Source of the DNA: Enchytraeus crypticus
Taxonomy: Eukaryota; Annelida; Clitellata; Enchytraeida; Enchytraeidae
Length of the DNA stretch: 64,000 nucleotides
Assembly: GCA_905160935.1 (NCBI GenBank)
Contig: CAJHZI010000435.1
Coordinates: 124,001 to 188,000 of the forward strand
Reading direction: 5' to 3'
Both the position numbers and the translations under genes were made by a program. Shown in pieces: positions 45,701 to 50,584 of this stretch (position 1 is its first letter; every line of letters begins with the position of its first letter). Below the pieces are notes generated by a model. That model was not told the origin of the DNA and searched no databases. It saw only the letters and a program-made list of their open reading frames with translations.

Positions 45701-47631
45701 CTGATGAGAACGAATTAACCTCTGGCTTAGTGAACAAATAATTCATAATCGTGTATAGATCATAACTTATGAATTGAGAGTAATACATCTATATTGACAT
45801 CATCATCGTCCCTTGAATACTAGGATCTGGACTCTGCATACGAATTCACCTTCACTTTTCCTTCCTACTCACTAACCGGATGCCCTTTCTGACATTGGAT
45901 CTTAGTGCTTTGTCGCTTTTTTCGACACGTACAGTCTACTGTTAGTTTATTCTTCAGCAACCCTATCACAAAACGGGTAGCTATTAACTGATGCATCTAT
46001 ATTATAATAGTACCATAGTAAATCTTATATTATAAATCTAACTGACTCCTATACCTTATAGATCTTGCTTGACGTACTACCATATTCAAACGAAACTTCG
46101 TTAAGCTTGACACCATTGTTATGTCACTTTCCATATCATATGAAGTGAGTCATGTATTTAAAATATTAGTCCAATTGAATGCTGTAAACATTTCAGAAGT
46201 CGAAATACCGTTATAGTGCTGTTCAAGATCACTCAAGATCAAAATCAAATTAAATCTAAATCAAATAAAAATCATGATAAGGTTAGTGGCGCTGATCTGA
46301 GAGTTAAATCTCGGACATTCACTGGACTGGTCATACGGAAACTGGTCTAAATTGAATAGCGGTTTAAACATGTGGTATTAAGTGTGATAGATATCAACAT
46401 AGTTGATCATTTCACTATAATGCCTGTTTACTTTTACTCATGATAAACCTCAGCTATATCTAATTTCTTTAAACTAGGAATAATTTTAATAAATTTTTAA
46501 TTAAAAACGAAGATAAACTTCGAAAATCATACTGAAATCTAAATTTATCAGAATTTATAAAGATCTTTAAAAAGCAATACAGCATTACAGTATTAGTACA
46601 ACAGAAAAGTAGCAGTTCAATAGTACAGTTGCACATTAGTAGTACAGTACTATAGTAGCAGTACAATAGTACAGTAGTACAGTACTACAGTAGCAGTACA
46701 GTACTACAGTAGCAGTACAGTACTACAATAGCAAGACAGTAGTACATCAGTACAGTAGCAGTACAGTACTACAGTACCAATACAGATGTACTAACTGAAT
46801 TCTTTCTCTATATCGTCGCATCGCCTCACTTCGTTAACGAATCTTCTTGAGTAGCTATTCAAGTCAATGTTCAGCTAAAATATAAAAATGCATGTATTAC
46901 CTTAAATATTCATCATCATCATCATCTTCATCATCATAATCATCACCTTCTTCTTCTTCTTCTTCTTCTTCTTCTTCTTCTTCTTCTGCTTTTTCCCTTG
47001 AATCACACTTAACTAGGGTATGAATTTTAAAAAATTGTAATAAATTCTGGAATCTAGACACTCACCAAGAGAATGCCCTTTCTGACGTTGGTTTAGATCT
47101 TAATGCTTTGCCGCCTTTTACGACACGTGCAGTCCACGACTGATCTATTCTTCAGCAACCCGGAAGCAACACGGCATTATCTTATTTATCAACGAGGAAG
47201 AATTTAAATTCAGCGAGGATAAATTTATTTCCCTATGATTTTCAACTATTCTACACTTAATAAATAGAGCACATTACGAAACTTTAAAAGAAACTCTACA
47301 TAATTGTATAAGTATTAATTCACTAACTAAATTGCAGTCCGAAATAAAGAAATCATGAGACGTTCTGCAACATCGTCAAAACTTAGAATGACTATAATTA
47401 AATGTATTATTACTTATTGATTCATTGATTTATAGATTTATTTATAAATTATCTTAAGATTTATCTCTTAATTATCAAGTATTTATTATTAATTTGACTG
47501 CTACATACATCTCTGAAGTAAATTTTTCCCGTCTCACCAAGCTCTGCAATACATGAGTAGGTCGCCTCTTTGGGGAGGATGACCTGAACTAAGGTCATAT
47601 CCTCACTCTGGAACATGGAACCCTTCGTCAT
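22185..47631 (-). CDS. ATP6V0A: V-type H+-ATPase subunit a, 22 coding exons
   Basis: The reconstructed protein is 899 residues and matches the 100-116-kDa subunit a of the V0 sector along its whole length. It forms the proton half-channels beside the c-ring. Exons (- strand): 47631-47509, 46874-46796, 45575-45478, 44226-44098, 41112-41036, 40311-40185, 39070-38988, 37721-37628, 37212-37000, 35895-35745, 34833-34697, 33109-32961, 32471-32378, 31779-31661, 30309-30158, 28696-28611, 28215-28123, 27338-27246, 26404-26201, 24908-24791, 23324-23153, 22293-22185. They total 2700 nt, and all GT-AG junctions agree in phase. Residues 1 to about 390 are the cytosolic arm; the rest is the membrane domain. 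R797 and H805 in [13 protein letters not shown] correspond to yeast Vph1 R735 and H743; E851 and R861 correspond to E789 and R799. N486 (NIST) is a luminal sequon. The cytosolic loop at 665-767 is longer than in vertebrate paralogues. A 5' UTR exon is expected above 47657. Confidence 0.96.
22905..22985 (+). mobile_element. SINE family B fragment
   Basis: GACGTCCCTGACATCATCCT and GAGGAAACGGACGTTAAACC match the family body and are followed by a short (TTA)n. The copy lies in the last V-ATPase intron. Confidence 0.55.
23153..23324 (-). CDS. ATP6V0A: V-ATPase a exon 21
   Basis: Residues 807-863: [14 protein letters not shown], then [18 protein letters not shown]851 and R861 match Vph1 E789 and R799. 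Confidence 0.97.
23415..23570 (+). mobile_element. GAT-family fragment
   Basis: The blocks GTTGTATCCGGGGTGCTGAA, GACTTCACATGTCGTAAAAG and GAGCGCCTAGGCTCCAGAAA are in order; there is no GAT tail. Confidence 0.65.
24090..24150 (+). repeat. (GA)n microsatellite
   Basis: An imperfect GA run in intron 20; no LINE junction is visible next to it. Confidence 0.8.
24540..24790 (-). repeat. 30-bp array at the exon 20 donor
   Basis: About eight units of ATTCTAAGTACCAGTACCAC plus TAGGCATGTA lead up to the donor. On the coding strand the junction CATGCTG|GTGGGTAGAGAGAAT, then TACATG, can be aligned with the unit CATGCCTAGTGGTACTGG, then TACTTAGAATTACATG. The resemblance is partial. Confidence 0.85.
24791..24908 (-). 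CDS. ATP6V0A: V-ATPase a exon 20 (essential arginine)
   Basis: Residues 768-806: [40 protein letters not shown]797 is the equivalent of yeast Vph1 R735, which is required for proton transport. A 30-bp tandem array begins at the donor. Confidence 0.97.
25068..25125 (+). repeat. (GA)n microsatellite
   Basis: A long GA run in intron 19; no LINE junction is visible. Confidence 0.85.
25475..25690 (-). mobile_element. GAT-family copy with (GAT)n tail
   Basis: In the minus-strand sense it runs from CTAGGCGCTC-type blocks through the conserved coding-like end (TGTATCCCGACCCTGGTTAA) to a GATGATGAT tail at 25480-25504. Confidence 0.7.
26201..26404 (-). CDS. ATP6V0A: V-ATPase a exon 19 (loop)
   Basis: Residues 700-767: acidic, with KKKK in the middle and an EIEEEE end just before FDFGE. 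It is phase 0-0 and 204 nt, so it is another frame-neutral cassette. Confidence 0.85.
26460..26575 (-). mobile_element. Possible tRNA-like SINE
   Basis: On the minus strand a B-box-like GATTGAATCCCCG follows a TTGATAGCACAGTTGTCATA head, and TAAACATGGCTC closes it. Single copy; weakly supported. Confidence 0.35.
27246..27338 (-). CDS. ATP6V0A: V-ATPase a exon 18 (loop)
   Basis: Residues 669-699: [31 protein letters not shown]. It lies in the cytosolic loop before the catalytic helices. Phase 0-0 and 93 nt make it skippable without loss of frame. There is no strong homology; it is accepted on splice sites and phase. Confidence 0.8.
27390..27545 (-). mobile_element. GAT-family copy with (GAT)n tail
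   Basis: The tail is (CAT)n on the plus strand (27390-27445). It is followed by the family's CCTTGGATCCCAGTTTAGGT end block, and the internal part is deleted. Confidence 0.7.
27550..27960 (+). mobile_element. 5S rRNA-like SINE or LINE tail
   Basis: Bases 27594-27668 resemble the 3' two-thirds of 5S rRNA: GAAGTTAAGCTCGCTCG (box A region), GGTTAGTACTT, GGGCGACCACCTTGGAAGAC and CGAGTGTTG. A tRNA-like stretch (GGATTAGCGCACTCGGTTAA) precedes it. Downstream comes a LINE-type 3' segment (GGAGGAAATAACGAAAACTA..., CATGTGGTATGT) also seen at 32040-32160, ending in an A-rich (CAAAAAAA)n tail. A 5S-derived SINE3-type element fits. It is not a functional 5S gene, because the 5' third is replaced. Confidence 0.55.
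28026..28105 (+). repeat. (GA)n microsatellite near the exon 17 donor
   Basis: A GA run with GGAGAGTGGAGAGA interruptions ends about 18 bases from the exon 17 donor. Confidence 0.85.
28123..28215 (-). CDS. ATP6V0A: V-ATPase a exon 17
   Basis: Residues 638-668: [31 protein letters not shown], the membrane helix with the CVPWxLLxxPLxLR signature. Confidence 0.95.
28228..28515 (+). repeat. Pentanucleotide (AATAC/AATGC)n array
   Basis: The array mixes AATAC and AATGC units over about 285 bp, fills most of intron 16 and ends about 13 bases before the exon 17 acceptor. Confidence 0.9.
28611..28696 (-). CDS. ATP6V0A: V-ATPase a exon 16
   Basis: Residues 609-637: [29 protein letters not shown]. 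It corresponds to the INMFLF...Q luminal loop and is moderately diverged. Confidence 0.9.
28855..28995 (+). mobile_element. Dispersed element, family D
   Basis: The blocks CCAGTAACTTAC, TGTGACGGTAGCTCGAGTGT, GAGTCGTCTTGAAGAGAAG and AAACACACTACAACCTA recur at 52235-52420 (-) and 56735-56880 (+). It is probably a SINE or MITE of unknown type. Confidence 0.6.
29505..29650 (-). mobile_element. GAT-family copy with short GAT tail
   Basis: A (CAT)n start on the plus strand, the AATCCTAGTTTAACGCGTGT block and a CTCTCTGCCCCACACTACAT block are present; the 5' part is missing. Confidence 0.6.
29695..30095 (+). mobile_element. Chimeric GAT-head/GA-tail element
   Basis: It starts with the head shared with the GAT family (CCCGTGTTGTG, CTGCAGAATAG, GACACGTGTACG). 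It then continues into the GA-family body (CCTCAGAAGCCATA, GAATGGATAAGGCATAGAC, GAGTATGAACATGT, CACTTGGCAGTGCACTGAAG) and a short GA tail. It lies in intron 15. Confidence 0.6.
30158..30309 (-). CDS. ATP6V0A: V-ATPase a exon 15
   Basis: Residues 558-608: [38 protein letters not shown]. The FIPE block and membrane helix are conserved. It joins exon 14 in phase 2 to rebuild NHIYF. Confidence 0.93.
30365..30495 (-). mobile_element. GAT-family fragment
   Basis: It carries GAGCCTAGGCGCTCACCAAG, GATCTTAGCGCTTTAGTTGC and TTCTACGACACGTGCAGTCA, without the tail. Confidence 0.65.
30615..30866 (+). mobile_element. Short GA-tailed element (SINE-like)
   Basis: The head AACAGGATAGTTTTCTCAAG and body GAAGCTGAGGATGGCATAG join a 3' end identical in layout to the LINE C-terminus at 31320-31440 (GATGATTTAAAGATCCACTC, CCATGGACCTGTCAGTGGGC, then (GA)n). 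Other copies are at 36478 and 44875. A SINE that borrows a LINE tail, or an internally deleted LINE, would look like this. Confidence 0.65.
30975..31100 (+). mobile_element. tRNA-like SINE
   Basis: GGCTGATCGAATGGTTAGCA (A-box region) and AAGCTCGAACCGC (B-box region) at tRNA spacing are followed by a SINE body ending GAAACGTTAAACTTGG. Confidence 0.5.
31105..31440 (+). pseudogene. LINE reverse transcriptase C-terminus, GA family
   Basis: The open frame reads [72 protein letters not shown]. This is the C-terminal zinc-knuckle-less tail typical of non-LTR polyproteins (RWIGHILR...GRPR...W). It runs to CACTAAGAGAGAGA at its 3' end. The 5' part is absent. Confidence 0.8.
31535..31680 (-). repeat. 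44-bp array at the exon 14 donor
   Basis: About 3.5 units. On the coding strand every unit starts GTCTCGTTAA(T/C)CAT and continues TGTGTGTATATGCTTAT or close variants. The first unit begins inside the exon (codons for SLVNH) and contains the authentic donor. Confidence 0.9.
31661..31779 (-). CDS. ATP6V0A: V-ATPase a exon 14
   Basis: Residues 519-557: [39 protein letters not shown]. The [10 protein letters not shown] block is diagnostic. The donor AATCATAT|GTGTGT is weak, and the sequence around it is tandemly repeated downstream. Confidence 0.93.
31880..32160 (+). mobile_element. GAT-family head joined to a LINE tail
   Basis: The blocks GTGTTCGGGTTGCCTGAAAA and AAGCACTAAGATCCAAAC are followed by the LINE-type 3' segment seen at 27760-27860 (AAATAACAAGAACTCCACAA, AAGGAAATTCTGCAGC, CATGTGTAGTATG). 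Confidence 0.55.
32378..32471 (-). CDS. ATP6V0A: V-ATPase a exon 13
   Basis: Residues 487-518: [31 protein letters not shown]. It is the luminal loop before the PYPFGxDP block. Confidence 0.94.
32690..32960 (-). repeat. ~55-bp array at the exon 12 donor
   Basis: About five units. On the coding strand the junction CCTACAACAT|GTGAGTCC is the first unit; later units read CGTACAACACTTGAGC, CGTAAAACACGTGATT, CGTACAACACGTGATT and CGAACAACACGTGAGC. Each is followed by AACATGCAAATAACAT. Confidence 0.92.
32961..33109 (-). CDS. ATP6V0A: V-ATPase a exon 12
   Basis: Residues 438-486: [32 protein letters not shown]. It ends in the luminal loop with sequons at N481 and N486. The donor AACAT|GTGAGT is the first unit of a tandem array. 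Confidence 0.95.
33225..33350 (-). mobile_element. SINE family A
   Basis: The copy reads GTTAACGTCAGTTTCCTCAC, GAACCCGCACATACTGATCC and CCACTGGCTCCAGCC in reverse orientation, in intron 11. Confidence 0.7.
33540..34150 (-). pseudogene. Decayed LINE endonuclease-to-RT linker
   Basis: Minus-strand frames with stops read [26 protein letters not shown] and later [12 protein letters not shown]-like text. This is the pattern of an apurinic-like endonuclease C-terminus (QIDYILI) and the basic linker that follows it. It is strongly degraded. Confidence 0.5.
34150..34425 (+). other. Unidentified coding-like stretch
   Basis: The plus-strand frame [39 protein letters not shown], then (after a shift) [20 protein letters not shown], looks more coding than chance. 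It has no match I can name and no clear splice sites. It ends in the AAAGCACACTACAACCTA block of family D, so it may be part of a longer mobile element. Confidence 0.3.
34448..34592 (+). mobile_element. SINE family A
   Basis: GGCTGGAGTCAGTGGCCGTG, ACCGCGGATCAGTATGTGCG and CGTCACTGACATCGCTTTCG are in order, with a near-intact B-box (GATCAAATCC). Confidence 0.72.
34697..34833 (-). CDS. ATP6V0A: V-ATPase a exon 11
   Basis: Residues 392-437: [20 protein letters not shown], then a hydrophobic stretch and RLSKRESKG. It carries the first two membrane helices and the conserved FPFLFxVMFGD. Confidence 0.95.
34935..35118. repeat. (CT)n-(TA)n compound microsatellite
   Basis: A CT run is followed by TA runs with TATATTTA and ACATATATA interruptions. 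It lies in intron 10, about 100 bases upstream of the exon 11 acceptor. Confidence 0.9.
35240..35365 (+). mobile_element. SINE family B
   Basis: GCTTTGGCGCCTATTTGTAT and GACGTCCCTGACATTGCCTT, then GGCGAGGAACCAGACGTTAA, end in GATTGATATATA. Confidence 0.65.
35745..35895 (-). CDS. ATP6V0A: V-ATPase a exon 10
   Basis: Residues 342-391: [31 protein letters not shown]. The PPTYxxTNKFT block leads into the first membrane helix. Confidence 0.95.
36478..36735 (+). mobile_element. Short GA-tail element (SINE-like)
   Basis: It has the same head and tail blocks as 30615-30866 (AAACAGGATAGTTTTCTCAG, GCTGAGGAAGGCATATATAG, CCATGGACCTGCCAGTAGGC, AGTGCAATGAG). The GA tail is lost. Confidence 0.65.
36835..36945. 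repeat. (ATT)n/(AAT)n inverted microsatellite
   Basis: ATT and AAT runs in opposite orientation can pair; a short (CAT)n follows. Confidence 0.8.
37000..37212 (-). CDS. ATP6V0A: V-ATPase a exon 9
   Basis: Residues 271-341: [56 protein letters not shown]. It is the distal part of the cytosolic arm with the conserved KVKAIYH and GWVP blocks. Confidence 0.95.
37300..37385 (-). mobile_element. SINE family A fragment
   Basis: GCTAATGTTAACGTCAGTTT, GCGATATCAGTGACGGGCGA and CAGGATTTGAACCCCGCACA are present; the head is truncated. Confidence 0.65.
37500..37600 (+). repeat. (GATT/GGTT)n degenerate run
   Basis: Short GATT and GGTT repeats in intron 8. Confidence 0.6.
37628..37721 (-). CDS. ATP6V0A: V-ATPase a exon 8
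   Basis: Residues 239-270: [31 protein letters not shown]. The acceptor TACTTGTAG|ATATCATGC is fixed by frame and by homology to the GFxASLYPCPE block of other members. The acceptor and the first eight codons are repeated as a 62-bp array upstream. Confidence 0.9.
37694..37985 (-). repeat. 62-bp array copying the exon 8 acceptor
   Basis: Four to five units. On the coding strand each contains TACTTGTAG|ATAYCATGC, then TACTTTATATCACAT, which is the acceptor and first eight codons of exon 8. The unit next to the exon is the functional site. The second unit differs from it at one of 33 bases and the third at about four; distal units are more diverged. Confidence 0.93.
38140..38280 (+). mobile_element. 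GAT-family fragment
   Basis: TGTGTCTGGGCGGCCGAAGA, CTGCACGTGTCGTAAAAGAC and GAGCGCCTAGTCTCAAGAAA; no tail. Confidence 0.65.
38330..38715 (-). mobile_element. GAT-family copies, head to tail
   Basis: A (GATGAC)n-like tail at 38355-38375 belongs to a plus-strand piece. The 38470-38715 copy is minus-strand and nearly complete up to the CCGGATACAACACGGG end. Confidence 0.6.
38988..39070 (-). CDS. ATP6V0A: V-ATPase a exon 7
   Basis: Residues 212-238: [28 protein letters not shown]. FIxFFQG and RVKKIC are family hallmarks. Confidence 0.94.
39497..39550 (+). repeat. (GA)n run
   Basis: GA run after GGGCAGAATACTAAAGGGAG, a possible degraded GA-family junction. Confidence 0.6.
39700..39870 (+). mobile_element. 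(CT)n followed by GA-family 3' end
   Basis: A CT run is followed by GATTATTTAAAGATTCATTC, GACATGAAGAGGAAACGGAA and CCATGTACCTGCCAGTAGGC, then AGTGCACTAAGAGAAAGA. Confidence 0.7.
39955..40184 (-). repeat. Nested array at the exon 6 donor
   Basis: On the coding strand the donor ACT|GTGAGTACTGAACA is followed by tandem GAGTACTGAT units. Larger ~48-bp units then follow, each ending in AGTACTGAAYRCGGGTTGAT, so the donor heptamer GAGTACTG seeds both levels. Confidence 0.82.
40185..40311 (-). CDS. ATP6V0A: V-ATPase a exon 6
   Basis: Residues 169-211: [40 protein letters not shown]. The reading frame requires the acceptor GATGACAG|TCACGTG; the AG eleven bases later breaks the frame. An almost identical acceptor plus exon start sits 47 bp upstream in the intron. 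Confidence 0.93.
40291..40385 (-). repeat. 47-bp direct duplication of the exon 6 acceptor
   Basis: Two copies on the coding strand: TGTTGATGACAG|TCACGTG, then ACAGGGGTGATCCT (functional), and the same with ACGGGAGTGATCCT in the intron. The intron copy includes 21 nt of exon-like sequence and then meets a stop if used. Confidence 0.92.
40385..40505 (-). mobile_element. SINE family A
   Basis: GCTAATGTTAACGTCAGCTT, GTGACGGGCGAGCTCAGGAT and ATACGGATCCGCGGTCGAAT; it directly abuts the duplicated exon 6 acceptor. Confidence 0.68.
41036..41112 (-). CDS. ATP6V0A: V-ATPase a exon 5
   Basis: Residues 144-169 (first part): [20 protein letters not shown], then SHSELG. It is a variable linker and has the lowest conservation of the arm. 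It is accepted because phases 0 and 2 fit both neighbours and SELG|HVTGVI rebuilds the conserved LGxVxGVI block. Confidence 0.85.
41302..44097 (-). repeat. 33-bp minisatellite, about 85 copies, at the exon 4 donor
   Basis: The coding-strand unit is TTTGATGAGGTATTRTTTYA plus TGACATTATTGTA. It fills about 2.8 kb of the 2985-bp intron 4. The block at 41302-42515 is nearly uniform (GTATTAT... version); the block at 42516-44097 next to exon 4 is diverged, with mostly GTATTGTTTCATGA units. Because the unit is 33 bp and lacks stops in several frames, it produces ORFs of up to 427 codons that are artefacts. Confidence 0.97.
44098..44226 (-). CDS. ATP6V0A: V-ATPase a exon 4
   Basis: Residues 101-143: [20 protein letters not shown], ending TVSFFDE, a long arm helix. 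Both splice junctions lie at the edge of tandem arrays whose units resemble the junction itself. Confidence 0.93.
44231..44640 (-). repeat. ~60-bp array at the exon 4 acceptor
   Basis: About 6.5 units of AACAGTTAATAACTTATAGC plus ATCATAACTTCATTAACAAC plus a variable spacer. On the coding strand the acceptor CTGTTGTCAG|GTGAAG matches CTGTTATCAGGTATC in the adjacent unit. Confidence 0.85.
44875..45160 (-). mobile_element. GA-tailed SINE-like element
   Basis: The most complete short copy: on the minus strand, GTAAACAGGATTGTTTTCTC, GCTGAGGAAGGCATAGGGGT, GAATAATGGTATATCAAAAG, CCATGGACCTGCCATTAGGC, then AGTGCACTAAGAGAG. It lies in intron 3. Confidence 0.7.
45478..45575 (-). CDS. ATP6V0A: V-ATPase a exon 3
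   Basis: Residues 68-100: [20 protein letters not shown], followed by a Pro-rich linker and ITALE. It is a coiled-coil arm segment. Confidence 0.9.
45800..45990 (-). mobile_element. GAT-family copy
   Basis: A short (CAT)n, CCTTGAATACTAGGATCTGG, GATGCCCTTTCTGACATTGG and GACACGTACAGTCTACTGTT, in reverse orientation. Confidence 0.62.
46280..46440 (+). mobile_element. SINE family C fragment
   Basis: GAGAGTTAAATCTCGGACAT, TCACTGGACTGGTCATACGG and GATAGATATCAACATAGTTG; headless copy in intron 2. Confidence 0.6.
46590..46790 (-). repeat. (AGTACAGTAGC)n-type array beside the exon 2 donor
   Basis: Short AGTAC/AGTAGC repeats start within about 10 bases of the donor TTCA|GTTAGTAC. Whether the junction seeded it is unclear; only TAGTAC is shared. 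Confidence 0.75.
46796..46874 (-). CDS. ATP6V0A: V-ATPase a exon 2
   Basis: Residues 42-67: [20 protein letters not shown], the conserved [10 protein letters not shown] helix of the cytosolic arm. The donor is TTCA|GTTAGT. Confidence 0.9.
46917..47180 (-). mobile_element. GAT-family copy with compound tail
   Basis: (CAT)n and (TTC)n tails at 46917-46990 are followed by TCCCTTGAATCACACTTAAC, CACTCACCAAGAGAATGCCC and CGACACGTGCAGTCCACGAC, in intron 1. Confidence 0.65.
47509..47631 (-). CDS. ATP6V0A: V-ATPase a exon 1 (start)
   Basis: Residues 1-41: [16 protein letters not shown]..., ending FRD|GTATGT. The exon begins at 47657 after TTCTGTTTGTAG, leaving 26 nt of 5' UTR. I chose MTKGSMF; the second Met (47616) fits the family N-terminus almost as well. 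Confidence 0.93.
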
Positions 47632-48089
47632 CTTGATCTTCTTCCTCAATGAATATCCTACAAACAGAAATAGCAATATCACTTATGATGGTTTGATAAC
47701 TTCTGATCGTTCCAAAACATGAATCCACTAGGTCAGTTCTATTATGTGCGAATAATGTAGTTTAATAAATTAGTAAATTAATTAATTAGTTTCCTACGAA
47801 GCTTCAGTTTAACGGCCTATAACAAAGCTCACCTGTGGAAACAGATCACAGCTCATAGATTCAGCGCAGTCAATCGACCGTCAACGAATGACCACTGCAG
47901 AATGCAGGCTTGTCATATGTAACTGCTCTAGAGTTTTAAACTAAACAACGGCTTGACAGAAGGGTGTTTATGAGAGGTTGTTAAGTACATGAACTGATAC
48001 AATACATTAGATCAGAAAAGTTTCAAAAAGCAGATCGATATTGACAATGTTTTAGTAATTTTTAGTAAAAGGAGATAGGAAGACTAAAT

Positions 48090-48225
48090 GATAGAGCTTA
48101 GTTTAACGGCCGTTACCGTGACAAGCTTGAAAATGACAGAGAATCAGCGAGCAAGTACGGGATTTGAATTCAGTCACTTATGAACCGCAGTCAAGCACTT
48201 AACTGATACTGCTACGGGCTTATAA
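48090..48225 (-). mobile_element. tRNA-like SINE
   Basis: On the minus strand: GTAGCAGTATCAGTTAAGTG, then GAATTCAAATCCCG, spaced as A and B boxes, ending CGGCCGTTAAACTAAGC. Confidence 0.5.
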
Positions 48226-49429
48226 GAAGTAGGTAGGCCTATGAATAATTTTCTTCTTTGGCTAATCTTTGATTAAATTTTAAATTTTTGTATTGAATTT
48301 AATGTCGTTGCATTATATATAGAGCCATGAACGAGGCCCAAATTTTCTTCCTCCGAATACCAAAGACATTTAAACTATTCTAAAAAAGCGAGGCTCCTAA
48401 ATTAGCGTTCAGAAACTTCTTTTTAATGTAGAATCAAATTAGATCTCCTACGATCTAAAACTGTGTAAAAATGATTGGAAGTTGGATCAGAGGTGGACAT
48501 GAGTTGGGTCAATCCTTTGATTGGTTGGGTCCAGCTTTTACGACATGCGTTGGTTCACTATCTGTATTTCATTGCATAGACCTGGAAATGATCCACGCAG
48601 TTGCATGGTAATTTAGTTTAGCCTAAGTTTAGATTTTAGTTTTATAATATGGTCACTAAAAGTTAATTACATTTAGATGATCATGTTCCATGAATAATGC
48701 GCCTGCAATTTTACAAGTTATGGTCTGTGTCTCTAGAGTGAGAGCTTCAGAAATTTGCTTTCAAAATTTGTGCGGAACAAAAAATAGTAAGGCAAGATGT
48801 ATGGCTTTCCCACAAGGATCAAAAAGTGGACGGGCAACTGTCCTACAGGCTCAGCCGCCAATGAGTATCACGTACTGAATTTAACAATAAACAAAATAAA
48901 AGACATGTTGAGACAATCAATCATTCTGCTATAGCTGTTGTCTATACTGTATATATGCACACTATTTATAGTCATATAAACCAAAATCTAACCAAACTGC
49001 TGAGTCGTCGTTCGTTTAGACTCTGAAATGTCTCTCATCAGCGATGGACGGGGACGGAAATATTTGCGCCGTAATACTTAACCGCTTAACCTCATCTCAG
49101 ATAGAAAGTCAGACCAATATCCTTGTTTTATCCTTGATACATGAGAACATTTAGATAGCAACAGTTCGTCAAGTTCTTCTTTAGAGGCGTCCAATCTTGA
49201 AATCAAGATGTGGCACTTCATTGCCGAGATCAGTTTCTCAGAGAAATGCCTGGGTGCACTCTCACTGTATGAAGACCTCGGTTACTTGACATTGTCACAC
49301 TCAAGTAGGAGCTCTCGAGCACCGTTGTACTCTCTAAAATCTACATACGCTTTGGTTGTAGAAAATACTGTAAGTTATTTGATTAGTCTTAATGCATTAT
49401 TCCTTCATATTCTTTCCAGGTTTAATAGG

Positions 49430-49770
49430 TTTCACTCAGATAATTTTACTGCTAATCATATATTTAGTTGCTAATCAGACATTTAGTTGATAATCAGACA
49501 TATATGAGATATATTTAGTTGCTAATCAGACATTTAGTTGTTAATCAGACATTTAGTTGTTAATGAGAAATTTACTTGAAAATCAAACATTTCGTTAAAA
49601 TTAGTTGTTAATCAGACATTTAGTTGTTGCACAGAAATTTAGTTGTTAATAAAAATTATACATGTATTTGTCAAAACAACATTTAACTGCTAAAAATTCA
49701 TTTTGTTTTTAATCAGACATTTAGTTTTTCTTCAGACATTTAGTTGTTAATCATACGTTTTGTTGACATG
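49430..49770 (+). repeat. 19-bp minisatellite
   Basis: About 14 degenerate units of TTAGTTGTTAATCAGACAT. Confidence 0.85.
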
Positions 49771-49879
49771 ATTAAAATGTTGTAATATATTTCAGTTATA
49801 ATTTGAGATATCAGCCAATACTTATTTTATCTTTCGTATTCAGAAATATTCGAAAGACATTGTTGTTGAACGCAGATAT

Positions 49880-50010
49880 CTGCCTTGAGATATCTCCATG
49901 GAGATGTCTCCATGAAGATATCTCCATGGAGATATCTCCATGGAGACGATATCATATATCTCCATCTCCAGACGATATCTCCAGGGAGATATCTCCATGG
50001 ATATATTTTC
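49880..50010. repeat. Palindromic GATATCTCCATGG cluster
   Basis: Overlapping copies of the perfect palindrome GATATCTCCATGGAGATATC and one-base variants are arranged in tandem. Confidence 0.85.
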
Positions 50011-50011
50011 T

Positions 50012-50037
50012 AATATACTGTATATTAGGATATATAA

Positions 50038-50089
<52 letters not shown>

Positions 50090-50109
50090 TAAATATATAT
50101 ATATATATC

Positions 50110-50142
<33 letters not shown>

Positions 50143-50170
50143 ATAAAACCTAATATACTGTATATTGGGT
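50012..50170. repeat. (TA)n run between palindromic direct repeats
   Basis: The TA run at 50040-50145 is flanked by CTAATATACTGTATATTAGG and CCTAATATACTGTATATTGG, each itself an almost perfect palindrome. Confidence 0.8.
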
Positions 50171-50584
50171 TCTCCATTATAACCTAATATAGAGTAATTT
50201 AAATTTTTTTGTAATTGCAATAATTACAGATTTAGCAGCTTCTGTGGACATAATTTAAAAACAGTGAAATTTTAAATGTTAAACTAGATCAGTGTTTGCG
50301 ATGTGAAATTTTAAATGACTAAGCTGAAATATATTCTCATGAGGTCGATTTCTGGACGAGAAGATCATTGGTAAAATCTCGACATTGGCTGGTTCTGTAA
50401 TTCACTGAAAACTAAACATTTGTGATATTAAACTTTTGTATTAATTAGTAATTAATAGATACCCGCATGGGTGACACTTGAAAATAGCGATGAATTAGCC
50501 TTTACCTGCTCATCGTCCAGTTAAAAATGTATCACATTTTTGACCACACTGCGAAATAGAGGCTAATATTTGTATATTCTTTTC

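Noticed and set aside
48690-48878. Possible small protein (MNNAPAILQVMVCVSRVRAS...)
   Set aside because: No recognisable domain, no splice context, and 62 residues are within chance range for this sequence.
49208-49474. 88-codon ORF upstream of the 19-bp array
   Set aside because: No homology, no signal and no start context; the end is repeat sequence.
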